DNA of 64,000 nucleotides from Chryseobacterium sp. ON_d1 (GTDB taxonomy: Bacteria; Bacteroidota; Bacteroidia; Flavobacteriales; Weeksellaceae), in contig NZ_BJTC01000016.1 in the NCBI RefSeq assembly GCF_006829085.1, positions 1 through 64,000 on the forward strand, given 5' to 3'. Of this stretch, positions 17,361-26,977 are shown piece after piece. Position 1 is the stretch's first letter. Each line of letters begins with the position of its first letter. The notes beneath the pieces are model-generated. The model worked only from the letters and a program-made list of their open reading frames with translations, had not been told where the DNA came from and did no database searches. Both the position numbers and the translations under genes were made by a program.

Positions 17361-18830
17361 TCATATATTATCAATCCATACGTAGAGGTTGATATCTGAT
17401 GGGAGGTTTAATTTTTTTCTGAGCCTGGACTTTCGGTTATCTACAGATGAGATTGTATTTTTTCTGTATTGCGCTATTTCTTTTGTCTGAAGATTCAACT
17501 TCAGATAAGCACATAGTTCCAGATCTGCAACTGAGAGTTCATTGTTGATACTAAGTAATTTATTCTGAAAATCTGGAAATATCTGTTTGAATACGATGTA
17601 GAATGATTTCTCATCTTCTTTTGCCAATTGTAAAAGCTGCTTAATATGATCAGTATGAGGCTGCACATCCATAGGTGCGATATCTTCGTTCCCAGCGCCA
17701 GCTGACGCGTAGCGGGTTTTCTTCCTAGTGATAAAATAATAGATAATTGCTGCTGAGATCAAACATGTAATCGCTCCAATCAAAATAACAAAATAGTAAG
17801 GGCGCTTAGATGGTATTAGTTCAATCTTTGCCGCGAGCGGTACGGACTCATGGTCAGCTTTATCCATCTCATATTTTATTCTCTTGGTTTCATCAGCAAA
17901 AATTCTTGTTTGAACGGGCATTCTCATTTCTGAATACAGGCTGGCAAGGGCATCTTTAATAAAATATGATTCTTGGGGAATATCATATACTTCTGAAAAA
18001 TAAAAAGATTCATTATAAAGATCTAATGTTCTTTCAAGGCGGTTATCAACAGGTGAGTTGTAGATTAACAGCCCCTTGAATCGGTATAGTCCGATCAAAA
18101 ACCTTTTATCGTTAAGGCCGGAGAGCAGATTTTCAGCCTCGCTGAGATATTTCTGGCCCTGGCCAAAATCCAGGGTTGCAACCAGAACGGATCCGACAAT
18201 ACGAGCTCTTTCACCTAACCAACGAGGTCTTTCTGCATTTTTTACGCTTATCATCTTTGCTTCGGCATACGCTTTCTTTGCAAAGTATACCATAGAATCT
18301 TTGAAAGAAGTATTTTCCCGATCTCCAATAGTGGGATTGCTATTTTCAAAGAAGGCGGCCATGCCCCCGTAATGCTGAGCCTTTAATAGGTGTTCGCTGT
18401 CCTTTGAGTCTACTTGAGAGGAAATTTTCAAACCTGCATCGAAAGCATTTCTGGCTTTATTAAAAAAACCGGCCTTCATGAAAGCTCTTCCCAGATAGCA
18501 GTAAAGAAGGCTCAACCTGAAATTGTCATCCTGTTCACGGGCAAGTGTCATAGCTTTTTCAATTCTTGTAAGTACATTTGAATTCTCGCCACGTTCTGTA
18601 TAAATCCTTATGGCTGTCGTCAACGCGCTTAGTGCCGTTTTATCGTCACCCTTGTCGACCGATTCTCTGTAAAGATCATTACAAGTCTGTACAAGTTCCA
18701 TTTCATTTTTTTTTGAAAATTCTTTGCTGGAATATACAGCATTATAGAGGCTATCCGTGTTTTTTACATAGCTTTGACCGTACCCAATTAAATGGAAGGA
18801 TAGAAAAAACAGACATAAAATCAATCTCAT
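17361..18830 (-). CDS. TPR-membrane-LuxR-like HTH regulator (copy 2)
   Basis: 489 residues with the same layout as 14435-15904: signal peptide (MRLILCLFFLSFHLIGYGQ), TPR-like helices to about residue 330, a membrane helix (YFVILIGAITCLISAAIIYY), and the C-terminal HTH ending in NLPSDINLYVWIDNI. The HTH is almost identical to copy 1, whereas linker and TPR parts differ more, so the two may bind similar DNA but sense different signals. The sequence downstream of both copies is also alike (TTTTATCCATTCA around 14376 and 17311), which points to a tandem duplication of the whole block. Directly upstream of the surface gene 16340-17227. Confidence 0.8.
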   Translation of the reverse strand: MRLILCLFFLSFHLIGYGQSYVKNTDSLYNAVYSSKEFSKKNEMELVQTCNDLYRESVDKGDDKTALSALTTAIRIYTERGENSNVLTRIEKAMTLAREQDDNFRLSLLYCYLGRAFMKAGFFNKARNAFDAGLKISSQVDSKDSEHLLKAQHYGGMAAFFENSNPTIGDRENTSFKDSMVYFAKKAYAEAKMISVKNAERPRWLGERARIVGSVLVATLDFGQGQKYLSEAENLLSGLNDKRFLIGLYRFKGLLIYNSPVDNRLERTLDLYNESFYFSEVYDIPQESYFIKDALASLYSEMRMPVQTRIFADETKRIKYEMDKADHESVPLAAKIELIPSKRPYYFVILIGAITCLISAAIIYYFITRKKTRYASAGAGNEDIAPMDVQPHTDHIKQLLQLAKEDEKSFYIVFKQIFPDFQNKLLSINNELSVADLELCAYLKLNLQTKEIAQYRKNTISSVDNRKSRLRKKLNLPSDINLYVWIDNI

Positions 18831-19196
18831 GTTTTACAAAAAAAAGTTTAATTTATAAAAATAGGTTTTATCTTAAAGTAAAAAAAGATATTTTTATTGA
18901 ATCTGCTCCAAATAATTAATGAGGTTTGGTGTTGAGGCTAAAAGGCAATATAAAAGGATTTACGAAAAGCTGATCACTTTTGTTAGGACGATATACTTGT
19001 GGTGCTATACTAGGTTTTTAGCAGGCATTATTACACTGTTTTTCTAAACGGGATCGATTTCTATATCACATATTATAATTTTGAACAGAATATTTTTCAG
19101 TTATAAATGGTCTTGCCATTTTATTTTAAAGTGAAATAAATTATTGCAATGTAATGAAAATAGGTTTTCAGTTGTCTACTAAATATAAATAATTGC
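18831..19196. other. intergenic region between divergent genes
   Basis: About 365 bases of AT-rich DNA between the copy 2 regulator and the hydrolase gene. No consensus TAnnTTTG promoter, repeat or stable hairpin was spotted. Confidence 0.4.
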
Positions 19197-20174
19197 ATGA
19201 CAAGAATCTTTTACTTTGTAATATTTTTAGCTTGTTCCCATTTGCCTGCACAGTCCAGTAGTTTCAAGCATATTTCCAAGGAATACACTGATATCTCGAG
19301 AGGGAATCGCTTACTACTTACAGAGATTTGGTATCCACAGGATCTGGCTATTGAAACAGATAAAGAATCTTCTGCCATTTCTAAAATAAATATACAGAAA
19401 CACCCGCTGGTTTTACTTTCACACGGTACCGGGGGCAGCAGATTGAGTCTAATCTGGTTGGCAAAGAGGCTTGCGCAAGAAGGTTACATAGTGGCAGCGG
19501 TTGATCATTTTGGAAATACCACAGACAATAGAATTCCCGAGTATTTTGTGAGGTATTGGGAAAGGCCATTGGATATTTCATTTTTAATAGATCAGCTATT
19601 GAATGATTCAAAACTCTCAAACTTAATAAATAATGATAAAGTCGCAGTTGTGGGCTTTTCCCTTGGAGGATACACATCATTAGCGTTGGCAGGAGCTAAA
19701 TTAGACTGTGCTTTGCTCAAGAAAAAATCGAAAACTAAGCCTGGAAAACAAGAGCTCACTATTCCGGAAATGGGTGACCTTACGCCACTTATCGATCAGA
19801 TAGACTGTAGTCGGATACCGTTGAGTTTGAAGGATAATAGGATAAGGGCTTTTGTAGCACTTGCACCTGCCTTAGGATTAGGCTTTTCAACCAAAGATCA
19901 GTTTACGGTAGAAGCACCGGTTCTTATTCTTGGGGCTGAGAATGATATGATTGCCCCGGTAAAACGCAATGCTGCAAAATATCATCGTCTTATTCCTACA
20001 TCGCAGCTCCAAGTACTTAAAAGGAATCTTGGACATTACATTTTTTTGCCGAAAGTAAAAAAATATGGACCGGATGAGGCCATATTCTTTGAGGATCCAC
20101 AAGGTATCGAAAGGACAGAGGTTCATCAGGAAGTTGGAACGCTGATATTAGATTTTCTGAAAAATAGTCTGTAG
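19197..20174 (+). CDS. secreted alpha/beta hydrolase (PAF-acetylhydrolase/dienelactone-hydrolase-like)
   Basis: 325 residues with a signal peptide (first ~18 residues, ending LPAQ). HGTGG (76-80) is the oxyanion loop and GFSLGG (153-158) the nucleophile elbow with S155. The Asp is probably in LGAENDMIAP and the His in NLGHYIFL. An insertion between the nucleophile and the Asp (LKKKSKTKPGKQELT) resembles bacterial 'predicted dienelactone hydrolase' proteins. The substrate is an ester or amide; identity unknown. It is monocistronic, oriented away from the regulator/surface region. Signal sequence predicts periplasmic location. Confidence 0.75.
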   Translation: MTRIFYFVIFLACSHLPAQSSSFKHISKEYTDISRGNRLLLTEIWYPQDLAIETDKESSAISKINIQKHPLVLLSHGTGGSRLSLIWLAKRLAQEGYIVAAVDHFGNTTDNRIPEYFVRYWERPLDISFLIDQLLNDSKLSNLINNDKVAVVGFSLGGYTSLALAGAKLDCALLKKKSKTKPGKQELTIPEMGDLTPLIDQIDCSRIPLSLKDNRIRAFVALAPALGLGFSTKDQFTVEAPVLILGAENDMIAPVKRNAAKYHRLIPTSQLQVLKRNLGHYIFLPKVKKYGPDEAIFFEDPQGIERTEVHQEVGTLILDFLKNSL

Positions 20175-20399
20175 ACTTTACAACACATCTCTATGAAAAA
20201 TTGCAAAGAGAAATTTTGTTAAAAAGGCTTTTTGAGGGATATAAAGTTGGACTAAAAACACTCATTATTCTTCTTGTTGTATTCTTGGTATTTTATCTAT
20301 ATCATTACTCAGAATTTTCCATCTGATGTTTCTTCATTGACGGAATTTAATTATTTTAACTCGTCAATAAAATCTCATTAACCTAATAAAGGATTAATT

Positions 20400-21164
20400 A
20401 TGTTAAAAGTTTTCCAAATTTTAAATATAGCTGCATTAGTCGTAACAATTTTTATTAACTATCTTTCCAATACAGGATTGTTCAATAATGAAACAATGGC
20501 CAGTATTTCAGCAAAGTATCAAAATCTTTTTACCCCTGCTGGCTATGCATTTTCCATCTGGGGACTTATTTACCTGGCACTTTTCGGTTTTGTAATGTAT
20601 TATGGTCCTTTTACAAAAAATACTGATGCCAAAGAAAAAATAGTAAAAAATATCGGCTGGTGGTTTATAGTTTCCTGTATGACAAATTGTCTATGGATCG
20701 TTACATGGCTTTATAACTATACATTTCTTACCGTTCCGATTATGGTTGTACTCTTTATTTCTCTGATGAAAATTATTTTAAATAATAGAGGGACAATCGA
20801 AGCCAGAGGTATGCGGACACTTTTATTTCTTCGCCTGCCCTTTTATATCTACTCCGGCTGGATTTCGGTGGCCTTAATTGCGGATGTTGCAGCCTACCTG
20901 AAAAAGACCGAATGGTCAGGATTTGGAATTTCCGAAACTAGCTGGACGGTCATAATGTTTGTCGCGGCTGCGCTTGTTCACCTTTATATGCTCTGGAAAC
21001 GCAATATGGTTTCTTTTGTACTGGTTGCCGTGTGGGCATTGGTCGCAATTGCAGCAGCCAATAAAAATACTAACGGGACTGTTTATTATTTTGCAATAAT
21101 GACCGCGGTATTGCTTGCGTTAAATGCGGTTATCAAAATGTTGACTAAAAGGTCTGTTATCTAA
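20400..21164 (+). CDS. TspO/MBR family membrane protein
   Basis: 254 residues made almost entirely of hydrophobic helices (about seven). The stretch FTPAGYAFSIWGLIYLALFG and the Trp-rich features (WWFIVSCMTNCLWIVTW) match Bacteroidetes 'tryptophan-rich sensory protein' of the TspO/MBR family, which binds tetrapyrroles or related ligands. It is longer than the five-helix bacterial TspO core (~160 residues), as usual for this phylum's version. It stands alone between the hydrolase and a convergent DoxX gene. The role in this organism is not readable. Confidence 0.7.
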   Translation: MLKVFQILNIAALVVTIFINYLSNTGLFNNETMASISAKYQNLFTPAGYAFSIWGLIYLALFGFVMYYGPFTKNTDAKEKIVKNIGWWFIVSCMTNCLWIVTWLYNYTFLTVPIMVVLFISLMKIILNNRGTIEARGMRTLLFLRLPFYIYSGWISVALIADVAAYLKKTEWSGFGISETSWTVIMFVAAALVHLYMLWKRNMVSFVLVAVWALVAIAAANKNTNGTVYYFAIMTAVLLALNAVIKMLTKRSVI

Positions 21165-21463
21165 ATCATAATTTTAGTATCTAATTAGAAATTCTATTAA
21201 TGTTATTTCATTTAGATAATTTACATATTTTATCCTGCAAACCTTGGTAATCCTTATAAGAGCGACCTTATTGCTGGGCTTTAAGTTATATCATCAAGAT
21301 ATCCTGATTATACGAATAACATTTTCCGTATGACGTTGTATCGGTCGGGGTCTTGTTATTCCGTTATTTATATACAGGATTGAACATCGCTGGTTTAAAT
21401 TCATTACATTCCCGGCTTTTACTGTTTTTTTTGAATAATTTAAAAGTAAAGTCCATGTTAATT

Positions 21464-22087
21464 CTATTTGCTTTGCTTTGATTTTTTCCAGAAAACTAAA
21501 TTGGAGTAAAGTGCAGTGCCGACTAAAATAAATAGTGCTACGTAGTAAATGGTTTTAGATATCAAATCGGTCTTCGGACCAACAAAGCAAAGGATGAGTA
21601 GGGTGCTTATATAAATGATGCCCGCATTGACCCAAATGCTTGATACCTTTGGAGCATACATTTTTTTTGGTGAATCATACTCCGAATTCAATTCTGCGAT
21701 TCTATTTTTATCCCAATAAAGCAGAATTATACCCGCAAACATCATCAAACTCGTGATGATCCAGGTACCTGTAAAATGCAGTGAAATTGTAATCATCCAG
21801 ATATTGGCTGTTACTGCCAGAAAAAGAAATGTTCCAATTAATGCAAATCGCTGTGTCATAAGAAGGATTGCGGTAATGATCTGCATAGCACCTATAAAGT
21901 TATAATAGATCCCGGAAAGATAAAGTACTTCAAAAAACTGTCCTATGGAACCGGTTGTAGGTAATTGAGTAAATCTCTCACCAATTATTTTTGTAAACCC
22001 GGAAGGGACGAATGCCAATGCAACAAGATATCTGATATGAATAATCATCCATTGAATAAATTTAATTTGTTGTAATTTATAGAACAT
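21464..22087 (-). CDS. DoxX-like membrane protein
   Basis: 207 residues with four or five membrane helices. IRYLVALAFVPSGFTKIIGE at the start and the GAMQIITAILLMTQRFALIG stretch are characteristic of the DoxX/DoxD-like superfamily. Many of these proteins sit in the inner membrane and take part in redox or sulfur chemistry, but the fold alone does not define a function. It lies 72 bases downstream of the GNAT gene on the same strand and may be co-transcribed with it. Confidence 0.7.
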   Translation of the reverse strand: MFYKLQQIKFIQWMIIHIRYLVALAFVPSGFTKIIGERFTQLPTTGSIGQFFEVLYLSGIYYNFIGAMQIITAILLMTQRFALIGTFLFLAVTANIWMITISLHFTGTWIITSLMMFAGIILLYWDKNRIAELNSEYDSPKKMYAPKVSSIWVNAGIIYISTLLILCFVGPKTDLISKTIYYVALFILVGTALYSNLVFWKKSKQSK

Positions 22088-22159
22088 ATTTTAAAAGGTA
22101 TTAGGTTATGCAAAGTAATCGGGTAAAAAAATATGAGACAAATCTAAATATCTGGGATT

Positions 22160-22606
22160 TTAAGTTTTTGCCTCTATCTTCATAATGTATTTATCAAGTC
22201 CGTCACCAAATCCGTTAGCTATGATATCTACAGTGGTGAAACCATTCTTTTTATAGAATGATGCAGTATGTTGGGAAGTTTCGATTGTAATCATTTTACC
22301 AGCATTCAGTTTTTGTAAAAGATCTAAACGGAAACGGGTGAGGAATTTACCAATTCCCTTCCCGTGGGAGTTAGCATCTACCATGCCCCAGCATAGTGCT
22401 GCCTCATTACTCCTTTCATCGAAATAAATTCCTCCGCAGCCTACCGGGAAGCCATTAATTTCAACTATATAATAGTGATCTGGAGACTGATCCAAAAATT
22501 CTTTAAATTGTTGTAATTCTTCCTTGGCAAAAAACTTTGGGAGGTTGGTTTTGAAGATCTGTATACATCTTTCCTTGTACTTCTGCCTATATTTGATGAT
22601 TTGCAA
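22160..22606 (-). CDS. GNAT family N-acetyltransferase
   Basis: 148 residues with the acetyl-CoA binding signature Q/RxxGxG/A as SHGKGIGKFL (80-89). The rest fits the GNAT fold: VEINGFPVGCGGIYFDE strands, and the C-terminal ASFYKKNGFTTVDII. It transfers an acetyl group from acetyl-CoA to an amine; the acceptor cannot be told. The minus strand carries TAAATTTG at 22632-22625, a good -7 box about 19 bases before the start codon. Confidence 0.8.
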   Translation of the reverse strand: MQIIKYRQKYKERCIQIFKTNLPKFFAKEELQQFKEFLDQSPDHYYIVEINGFPVGCGGIYFDERSNEAALCWGMVDANSHGKGIGKFLTRFRLDLLQKLNAGKMITIETSQHTASFYKKNGFTTVDIIANGFGDGLDKYIMKIEAKT

Positions 22607-23041
22607 GGTGATTTTATTTTAGAGCAAATTTATTTTAATTTAGCAGATACTGTCAATGGTTATATTTAACCAAAAAACATCCTCATTAAATAATTTTAAT
22701 TGTCGAGAATTATAGCTATATCATATTTATCTTATACACCAGAACTCTCAATCTGCCGTATCCATTTTTGAGATCTGCTTGTTGTTGTGATCAATCTTAT
22801 TCTTTTTAATTTCCGGACTTTATTAATTTATTTCTCTTTCAAATATTACTGTTTTTTATTACTCAAAATGAAGAGATCATTTGTTTCACTAAAAAAACAG
22901 TTATGATACTTCCTTTGCTATGCATTAATGTTTTAAAAAAAATATGCAGATGGTCTCAATGAGTTTTCAGCAAATGAAATGAAAACTGATGAATTGGTTG
23001 GTCTTAATCTATTTCAAGAATAAATTTTAGTTTTATATTTA
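22607..23041. other. intergenic region with possible peptide-leader remnant
   Basis: About 435 bases without a convincing gene, apart from the probable promoter of the GNAT gene at 22625-22632. A 12-codon frame at 22868-22906 (MKRSFVSLKKQL) is followed, in another frame near 22950, by a stretch reading NEFSANEMKTDELVGL. Together these look like a broken double-glycine-type leader, but they are too degraded to call. Confidence 0.35.
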
Positions 23042-24037
23042 TTATGATAATCGTTTATCTCCCTTCTGATAATAATCGTTCCAGTCTTTTATTCTTCCGA
23101 CAAACATTTTAAGGTAGTTTTCGGTGAAAAAAATATTGGACCAATCAAATCTTTTAGCCTGTACGCCGAGATAGAATATAAAAATAGAGGCTCCGGCATC
23201 AGGAATCAATTCAATCTCACGATCCGAAAGAGCTCTTATTTTCCGGTAACCGTTTAAAAAGCTTTGCACCTTTAATTCGTACTCCTGTTTATTAGTTTCG
23301 ATAAAAAATAGTTGCTTACAGAAGTAACCGACATCCAAGATAAAAGGGCCGTTTCCGCAATTATCAAAGTCAAAAATAGTGATTTCGTTTTCATCGTTAA
23401 CACTTAAATTGTCGTACCAGATATCAAGATGGACGATTCCACATTGATTTTCCGATAAATGGCTGCTTTCAAATCTTTTGGCTATTAAAGGACTGATTTC
23501 TTTGATGTATTTCATTTCATACAGGTCTTCATCAAAGAACGATTTGATAAGGTCATAAGACCGGTATAAAAGTATCTCAGAGTTATAGCTTACCCTGTCG
23601 ACCTTTTTATGCTCTGTTATGTTGTGGATTTTTGCCATAAGTGAACCAATGGAATAGCAAGTCCGATTAGACATATATCGCATCTTTTGACCTTCAGCGA
23701 ATGAAAAGAGCACGGCATATCGAATACCCTCCGGAGCATTGATAGCTTGTATCAAATTTTCTTCTTTATCGGGGATTGGATAGGAGACAGAAAGAGAATT
23801 TTCCTTAAGAACGTTGAGGAGTTCAAGTTCCTCCTCAATTTCTGGTTTGGTTCTCCAGTTATGGCAGTAGACCCTTATCGCGAATTTTCCTTTCTCACCT
23901 GAGATGAAATAGGTATGATTGACACCTGTCCGGAACAGTTTACAATGATACTCACCGCTTAAAGCATATTTTTCCCTGATAAAATTGCATAGTTCGGTTT
24001 CTGACAGTATACTTGCCGTTATAGGGAAAATGTTCAT
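23042..24037 (-). CDS. APH-family (aminoglycoside-phosphotransferase-like) kinase
   Basis: 331 residues with the kinase-like fold of the phosphotransferase enzyme family. The catalytic loop reads GIVHLDIWYDN (200-210: H203, D205, N210) and the metal-binding DFD lies at 223-225 (IFDFDNCGNGP). The N-terminal strand region carries the ATP-binding part (YFISGEKGKFAIRVY). The closest known kinds are homoserine kinase type II or the stress kinase SrkA/YihE; which applies cannot be decided. It is transcribed leftward as a single gene, 68 bases downstream of the S41 peptidase. Confidence 0.7.
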   Translation of the reverse strand: MNIFPITASILSETELCNFIREKYALSGEYHCKLFRTGVNHTYFISGEKGKFAIRVYCHNWRTKPEIEEELELLNVLKENSLSVSYPIPDKEENLIQAINAPEGIRYAVLFSFAEGQKMRYMSNRTCYSIGSLMAKIHNITEHKKVDRVSYNSEILLYRSYDLIKSFFDEDLYEMKYIKEISPLIAKRFESSHLSENQCGIVHLDIWYDNLSVNDENEITIFDFDNCGNGPFILDVGYFCKQLFFIETNKQEYELKVQSFLNGYRKIRALSDREIELIPDAGASIFIFYLGVQAKRFDWSNIFFTENYLKMFVGRIKDWNDYYQKGDKRLS

Positions 24038-24105
24038 CTTCTCGATTTTTTATAATTTTAATAACTGTTGTTAAATGTATAATAAGTTGTCGATGGATGA
24101 CAGTT

Positions 24106-25116
24106 TTATTTTTTTAACATTCTCAAAGCTTGTATGATTTTCTTGTCCTTGAGTAGATCTTCAAGATTATCACCTTGTACAACTTCAGTATCAGGATGGA
24201 CATTGTTGGTGTAGACCTTTGAATTTCTATCCACAACATAGTCGGTAGACAAATTCAACCCGGCATCCTTATTTATTTTGAAACCCTGGACAGCGGTCGT
24301 GTAGTCGGCGGTGGGCTCACCCACAACAAAAGTATTCTTTCTTCCAATCAGAGATATAGCCGTCATTTCACCGGCGCTGGCCGTGTAGCAGCTGGTCAAA
24401 ATAACAATCGGAACATCTTGCTTGATCGGAATTTTTAGTTGCGTTTTTCTAACCAGTTCGATACCGTCGATCAACATTTTACCTTCTTTTATCTCCCATT
24501 TTCCTGAAGATTCTCCTTTTGAATTCCTGAAACCGCCGAAAACAATATTATCACTGCCGATAAATTCTTTCAATCCCAGTAGGATAGGGTACATATTGCC
24601 ACCGCTGTTGACTCTGAGGTCAATGATCCAAGCTTTAATTTTAGCTGAATTAACTTTATTGATATGTTCTGTGATATCATTGGCAATACTGTCGACTTTT
24701 TTAAAGGCGAAGTCATCGTTGCCTGGTATTCTAATGTAGGCTATTGTTTTACCGATGACCTGGCTCACTACGGACTTCTCAGTTTTTAATTTTTCTTTCA
24801 GATAGACATTTGCAGAGCTTTCAGGCTTTTTCCATCCGTAGCTTTTACCCTTATATTTCAGGCCGCCGTGATGATCTTTGAGCAGTTCGAAAACCTGAGC
24901 ATATATAGGAGCGAGTTCAGAAACTGAATTAAGGTCTTTAGCTTTAGTATATAAAATATTTTCAATCATTTTTATGTTGGAAATATCAACTGCGTTTGAT
25001 TTGATCAGGGCAACGGAGGTATCCACAAATGATTTGACGCTGTCATTTTTTAAAGCTTGTGAAAACGAAGAAGTAGAGATGAGTAAAAAGATAGCGAAGA
25101 GAAAAGATTTGATCAT
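24106..25116 (-). CDS. S41 family (C-terminal-processing-like) peptidase
   Basis: 336 residues from the Met that starts a signal peptide (MIKSFLFAIFLLISTSSFSQ); the upstream ATG at 25140 adds only eight residues in front of it. The tail-specific-protease core is present: AYIRIPG, the strand DLRVNSGGN (166-174), and the catalytic SCYTASAGE segment with S247. No PDZ domain is visible, so it is a minimal S41 protein like the interphotoreceptor retinoid-binding-type group. It cleaves exported peptides or proteins; substrates unknown. No immediate operon partners except the kinase downstream. Confidence 0.8.
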   Translation of the reverse strand: MIKSFLFAIFLLISTSSFSQALKNDSVKSFVDTSVALIKSNAVDISNIKMIENILYTKAKDLNSVSELAPIYAQVFELLKDHHGGLKYKGKSYGWKKPESSANVYLKEKLKTEKSVVSQVIGKTIAYIRIPGNDDFAFKKVDSIANDITEHINKVNSAKIKAWIIDLRVNSGGNMYPILLGLKEFIGSDNIVFGGFRNSKGESSGKWEIKEGKMLIDGIELVRKTQLKIPIKQDVPIVILTSCYTASAGEMTAISLIGRKNTFVVGEPTADYTTAVQGFKINKDAGLNLSTDYVVDRNSKVYTNNVHPDTEVVQGDNLEDLLKDKKIIQALRMLKK

Positions 25117-25537
25117 ATTCAAAATAGGATATAGTAACATTGCAGCAAGCTACATAAAAAAAATTACTTTAAGCGAAGGCTAAGGCTTGACTTTCACATT
25201 GGGCTTGCAATTATTTATTTTTTCGAAATTGCAGGTTATTGCTTTTTTGGTGATGAACAATTATGGAAAAGGCGGATTCAAATGCCTGGATCTCACAGGC
25301 GACATCGGTATCTATGAAAAATAGAGCATCAGGTATATCGGTTAAGGATACCATATGTAGGATGTAGGGAATTTATCGGATAAAGTATAGGCTTTCGTTG
25401 GCCAATAAAATATGGTAACACGATTTGCTTTAATGTTTCGTAACGTAAATAAAATGAAATCGTTGATATTGTAAGGCTATAAAGTAAATATTTTGCGTTC
25501 TTTTGCTGTATGGTATTCAAAATACAATTTTTAATGC
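25117..25537. other. intergenic region between divergent genes
   Basis: About 420 bases. One 63-codon frame on the minus strand (25329-25520) has no family resemblance and an unlikely composition. No clear promoter or hairpin. Confidence 0.4.
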
Positions 25538-26293
25538 ATGAACACCACCAAAAATCAATTAGAGTATTTATCGATTAAACCCGACAATTCCCTTTCAGAT
25601 ATAGTAGAAAGTGTCTGGATGGTAAAAAATCATACTGATGAAAAAAGAGAAGGGATCATCGTTCCTGACGGGAAAATAGATCTATTCCTTTTTTCAGGAG
25701 AAGATGAGCATTTTGAGATCTTTATATCGGGGATTTGCACCGGGCCTGTCATCAAACCACCATTCCCCAGATCGACGATGTTTGCCATAAGCTTTCATCC
25801 GATAGCCGCTGAATATATCTTTAAAAAATCTATTGCGGATTTAAAAGATACTAAACAAACTCTCCCTTGCGATTATTGGGGATTTTCTAAAAACGATCTG
25901 GAACACTTTGAGCAATTTTATAAGAAAGCCTGTGAGATTGTTAAGGCAAAACTTGAAAAGAAAATAGATGACCGTAAGAAGAATTTGTTTGAGCTGATTT
26001 ATTTATCAAAAGGAGAGACAACTGTTGAGGAATTATCAAAAAAAGTTTCCTGGAGCAGCAGGCAGATTAACCGCTATTTTAATGCTTGGTTGGGAGTATC
26101 ATTGAAATCATATATAAATATCATCCGTTTTTCAAATTCATTGAAACAATTGAAAAAGGGCGATTTCTACCCGGAACTTAATTATGGTGATCAATCCCAT
26201 TTTATCAGAGAAGTAAAGAAATTCGCTGGAGTAAAACCTACGATCTTGAACAAAAACGAAAACGACCGATTTATCCAATTGAGCCTGATGTAA
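25538..26293 (+). CDS. AraC family regulator with DUF6597-like N-terminus
   Basis: 251 residues. The N-terminal ~110 residues follow the DUF6597 pattern of AraC-type proteins (ESVWMVKNHTDEKREGIIVP, then DGKIDLFLFSGED). The C-terminal ~90 residues are the AraC HTH domain (TTVEELSKKVSWSSRQINRY, then GDQSHFIREVKKFAGVKPT). It precedes a VOC-fold gene by 46 bases on the same strand, so the two are a likely operon, with the regulator controlling its partner. Confidence 0.8.
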   Translation: MNTTKNQLEYLSIKPDNSLSDIVESVWMVKNHTDEKREGIIVPDGKIDLFLFSGEDEHFEIFISGICTGPVIKPPFPRSTMFAISFHPIAAEYIFKKSIADLKDTKQTLPCDYWGFSKNDLEHFEQFYKKACEIVKAKLEKKIDDRKKNLFELIYLSKGETTVEELSKKVSWSSRQINRYFNAWLGVSLKSYINIIRFSNSLKQLKKGDFYPELNYGDQSHFIREVKKFAGVKPTILNKNENDRFIQLSLM

Positions 26294-26339
26294 GAAACCT
26301 AATTTTGTTTGATCAATAGAACAAATAAAATTAAACCAA

Positions 26340-26726
26340 ATGAGTTTGAATCATATCAATCTGGTGGTAAAGGATGTAGACAAGGCTTTGCATTTATTTA
26401 CAAACTATTTCGGCTTCAGCACAATCGTTAACCGAAACAGTAAAATGGCAGTCCTGGAAAACAGAGACCAATTTGCCCTTGTGATCTGGGGACAGGTATT
26501 GAATAAAAAGGAAGATATACCTGAGTATCCCGAGAATTTCCATATCGGATTTTATCAGCAAGATCAGGAAGCTGTCTGGAATATGTACAGAAAGCTACGG
26601 AAGGAAGAAAACTTACGGTTTGAAGGAGAACCGAAATCGATCAGAAATACATTTGGGTTCTATTTCTATTTTGAATATCTCTTGATAGAAATCAGTGTGA
26701 ACCCCTTCAATGAAAACGTTGAGTGA
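26340..26726 (+). CDS. VOC (glyoxalase-fold) family protein
   Basis: 128 residues of a vicinal oxygen chelate fold: LNHINLVVKDVDKALHLFTN starts the first beta-alpha module, with the metal-type His at position 5, and FGFYFYFEYLLIEISVNPFN is the last strand. VOC proteins include glyoxalases, ring-cleaving dioxygenases and antibiotic-binding proteins; nothing in the sequence narrows this down. It follows the AraC gene and is probably co-transcribed with it. Confidence 0.75.
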   Translation: MSLNHINLVVKDVDKALHLFTNYFGFSTIVNRNSKMAVLENRDQFALVIWGQVLNKKEDIPEYPENFHIGFYQQDQEAVWNMYRKLRKEENLRFEGEPKSIRNTFGFYFYFEYLLIEISVNPFNENVE

Positions 26727-26809
26727 TTTGTACAAGCTTATCGATCGAATCAGTTTAGTGCATGGCAATAATATATTATCAACGCAACAAAATTTTATTG
26801 TGTAATGGC

Positions 26810-26870
26810 ATACTTTGATGTGTAAAATTATTTTGCCAATGATATACTTTAGTGTGCAGAATTACTTTGC
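26810..26870. repeat. tandem direct repeat, ~34-base unit
   Basis: Two copies of a unit begin ATACTTTGATGTG at 26810 and ATACTTTAGTGTG at 26844 (period 34), each followed by AATTA and a TTTTG/CTTTG word. The preceding sequence (TTATTGTGTAATGGC) looks like a more degenerate third copy. The same word ATACTTTAGTGT occurs at 1007. No gene in this stretch. Confidence 0.45.
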
Positions 26871-26977
26871 TTTTTATTAAAAATTAAGAATTAAAGATGG
26901 TTTAACTTTTATTGCTGTTTCGTAAATCATGATAAAGAGATAAGATATTAACCATATCCAGGTTGTTATAAAGCCCA

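Noticed and set aside
22868..23024. Double-glycine-type leader peptide
   Set aside because: The start (MKRSFVSLKKQL) and the leader-like part (NEFSANEMKTDELVGL) are in different frames with stops between. At best a remnant; no maturation gene nearby.
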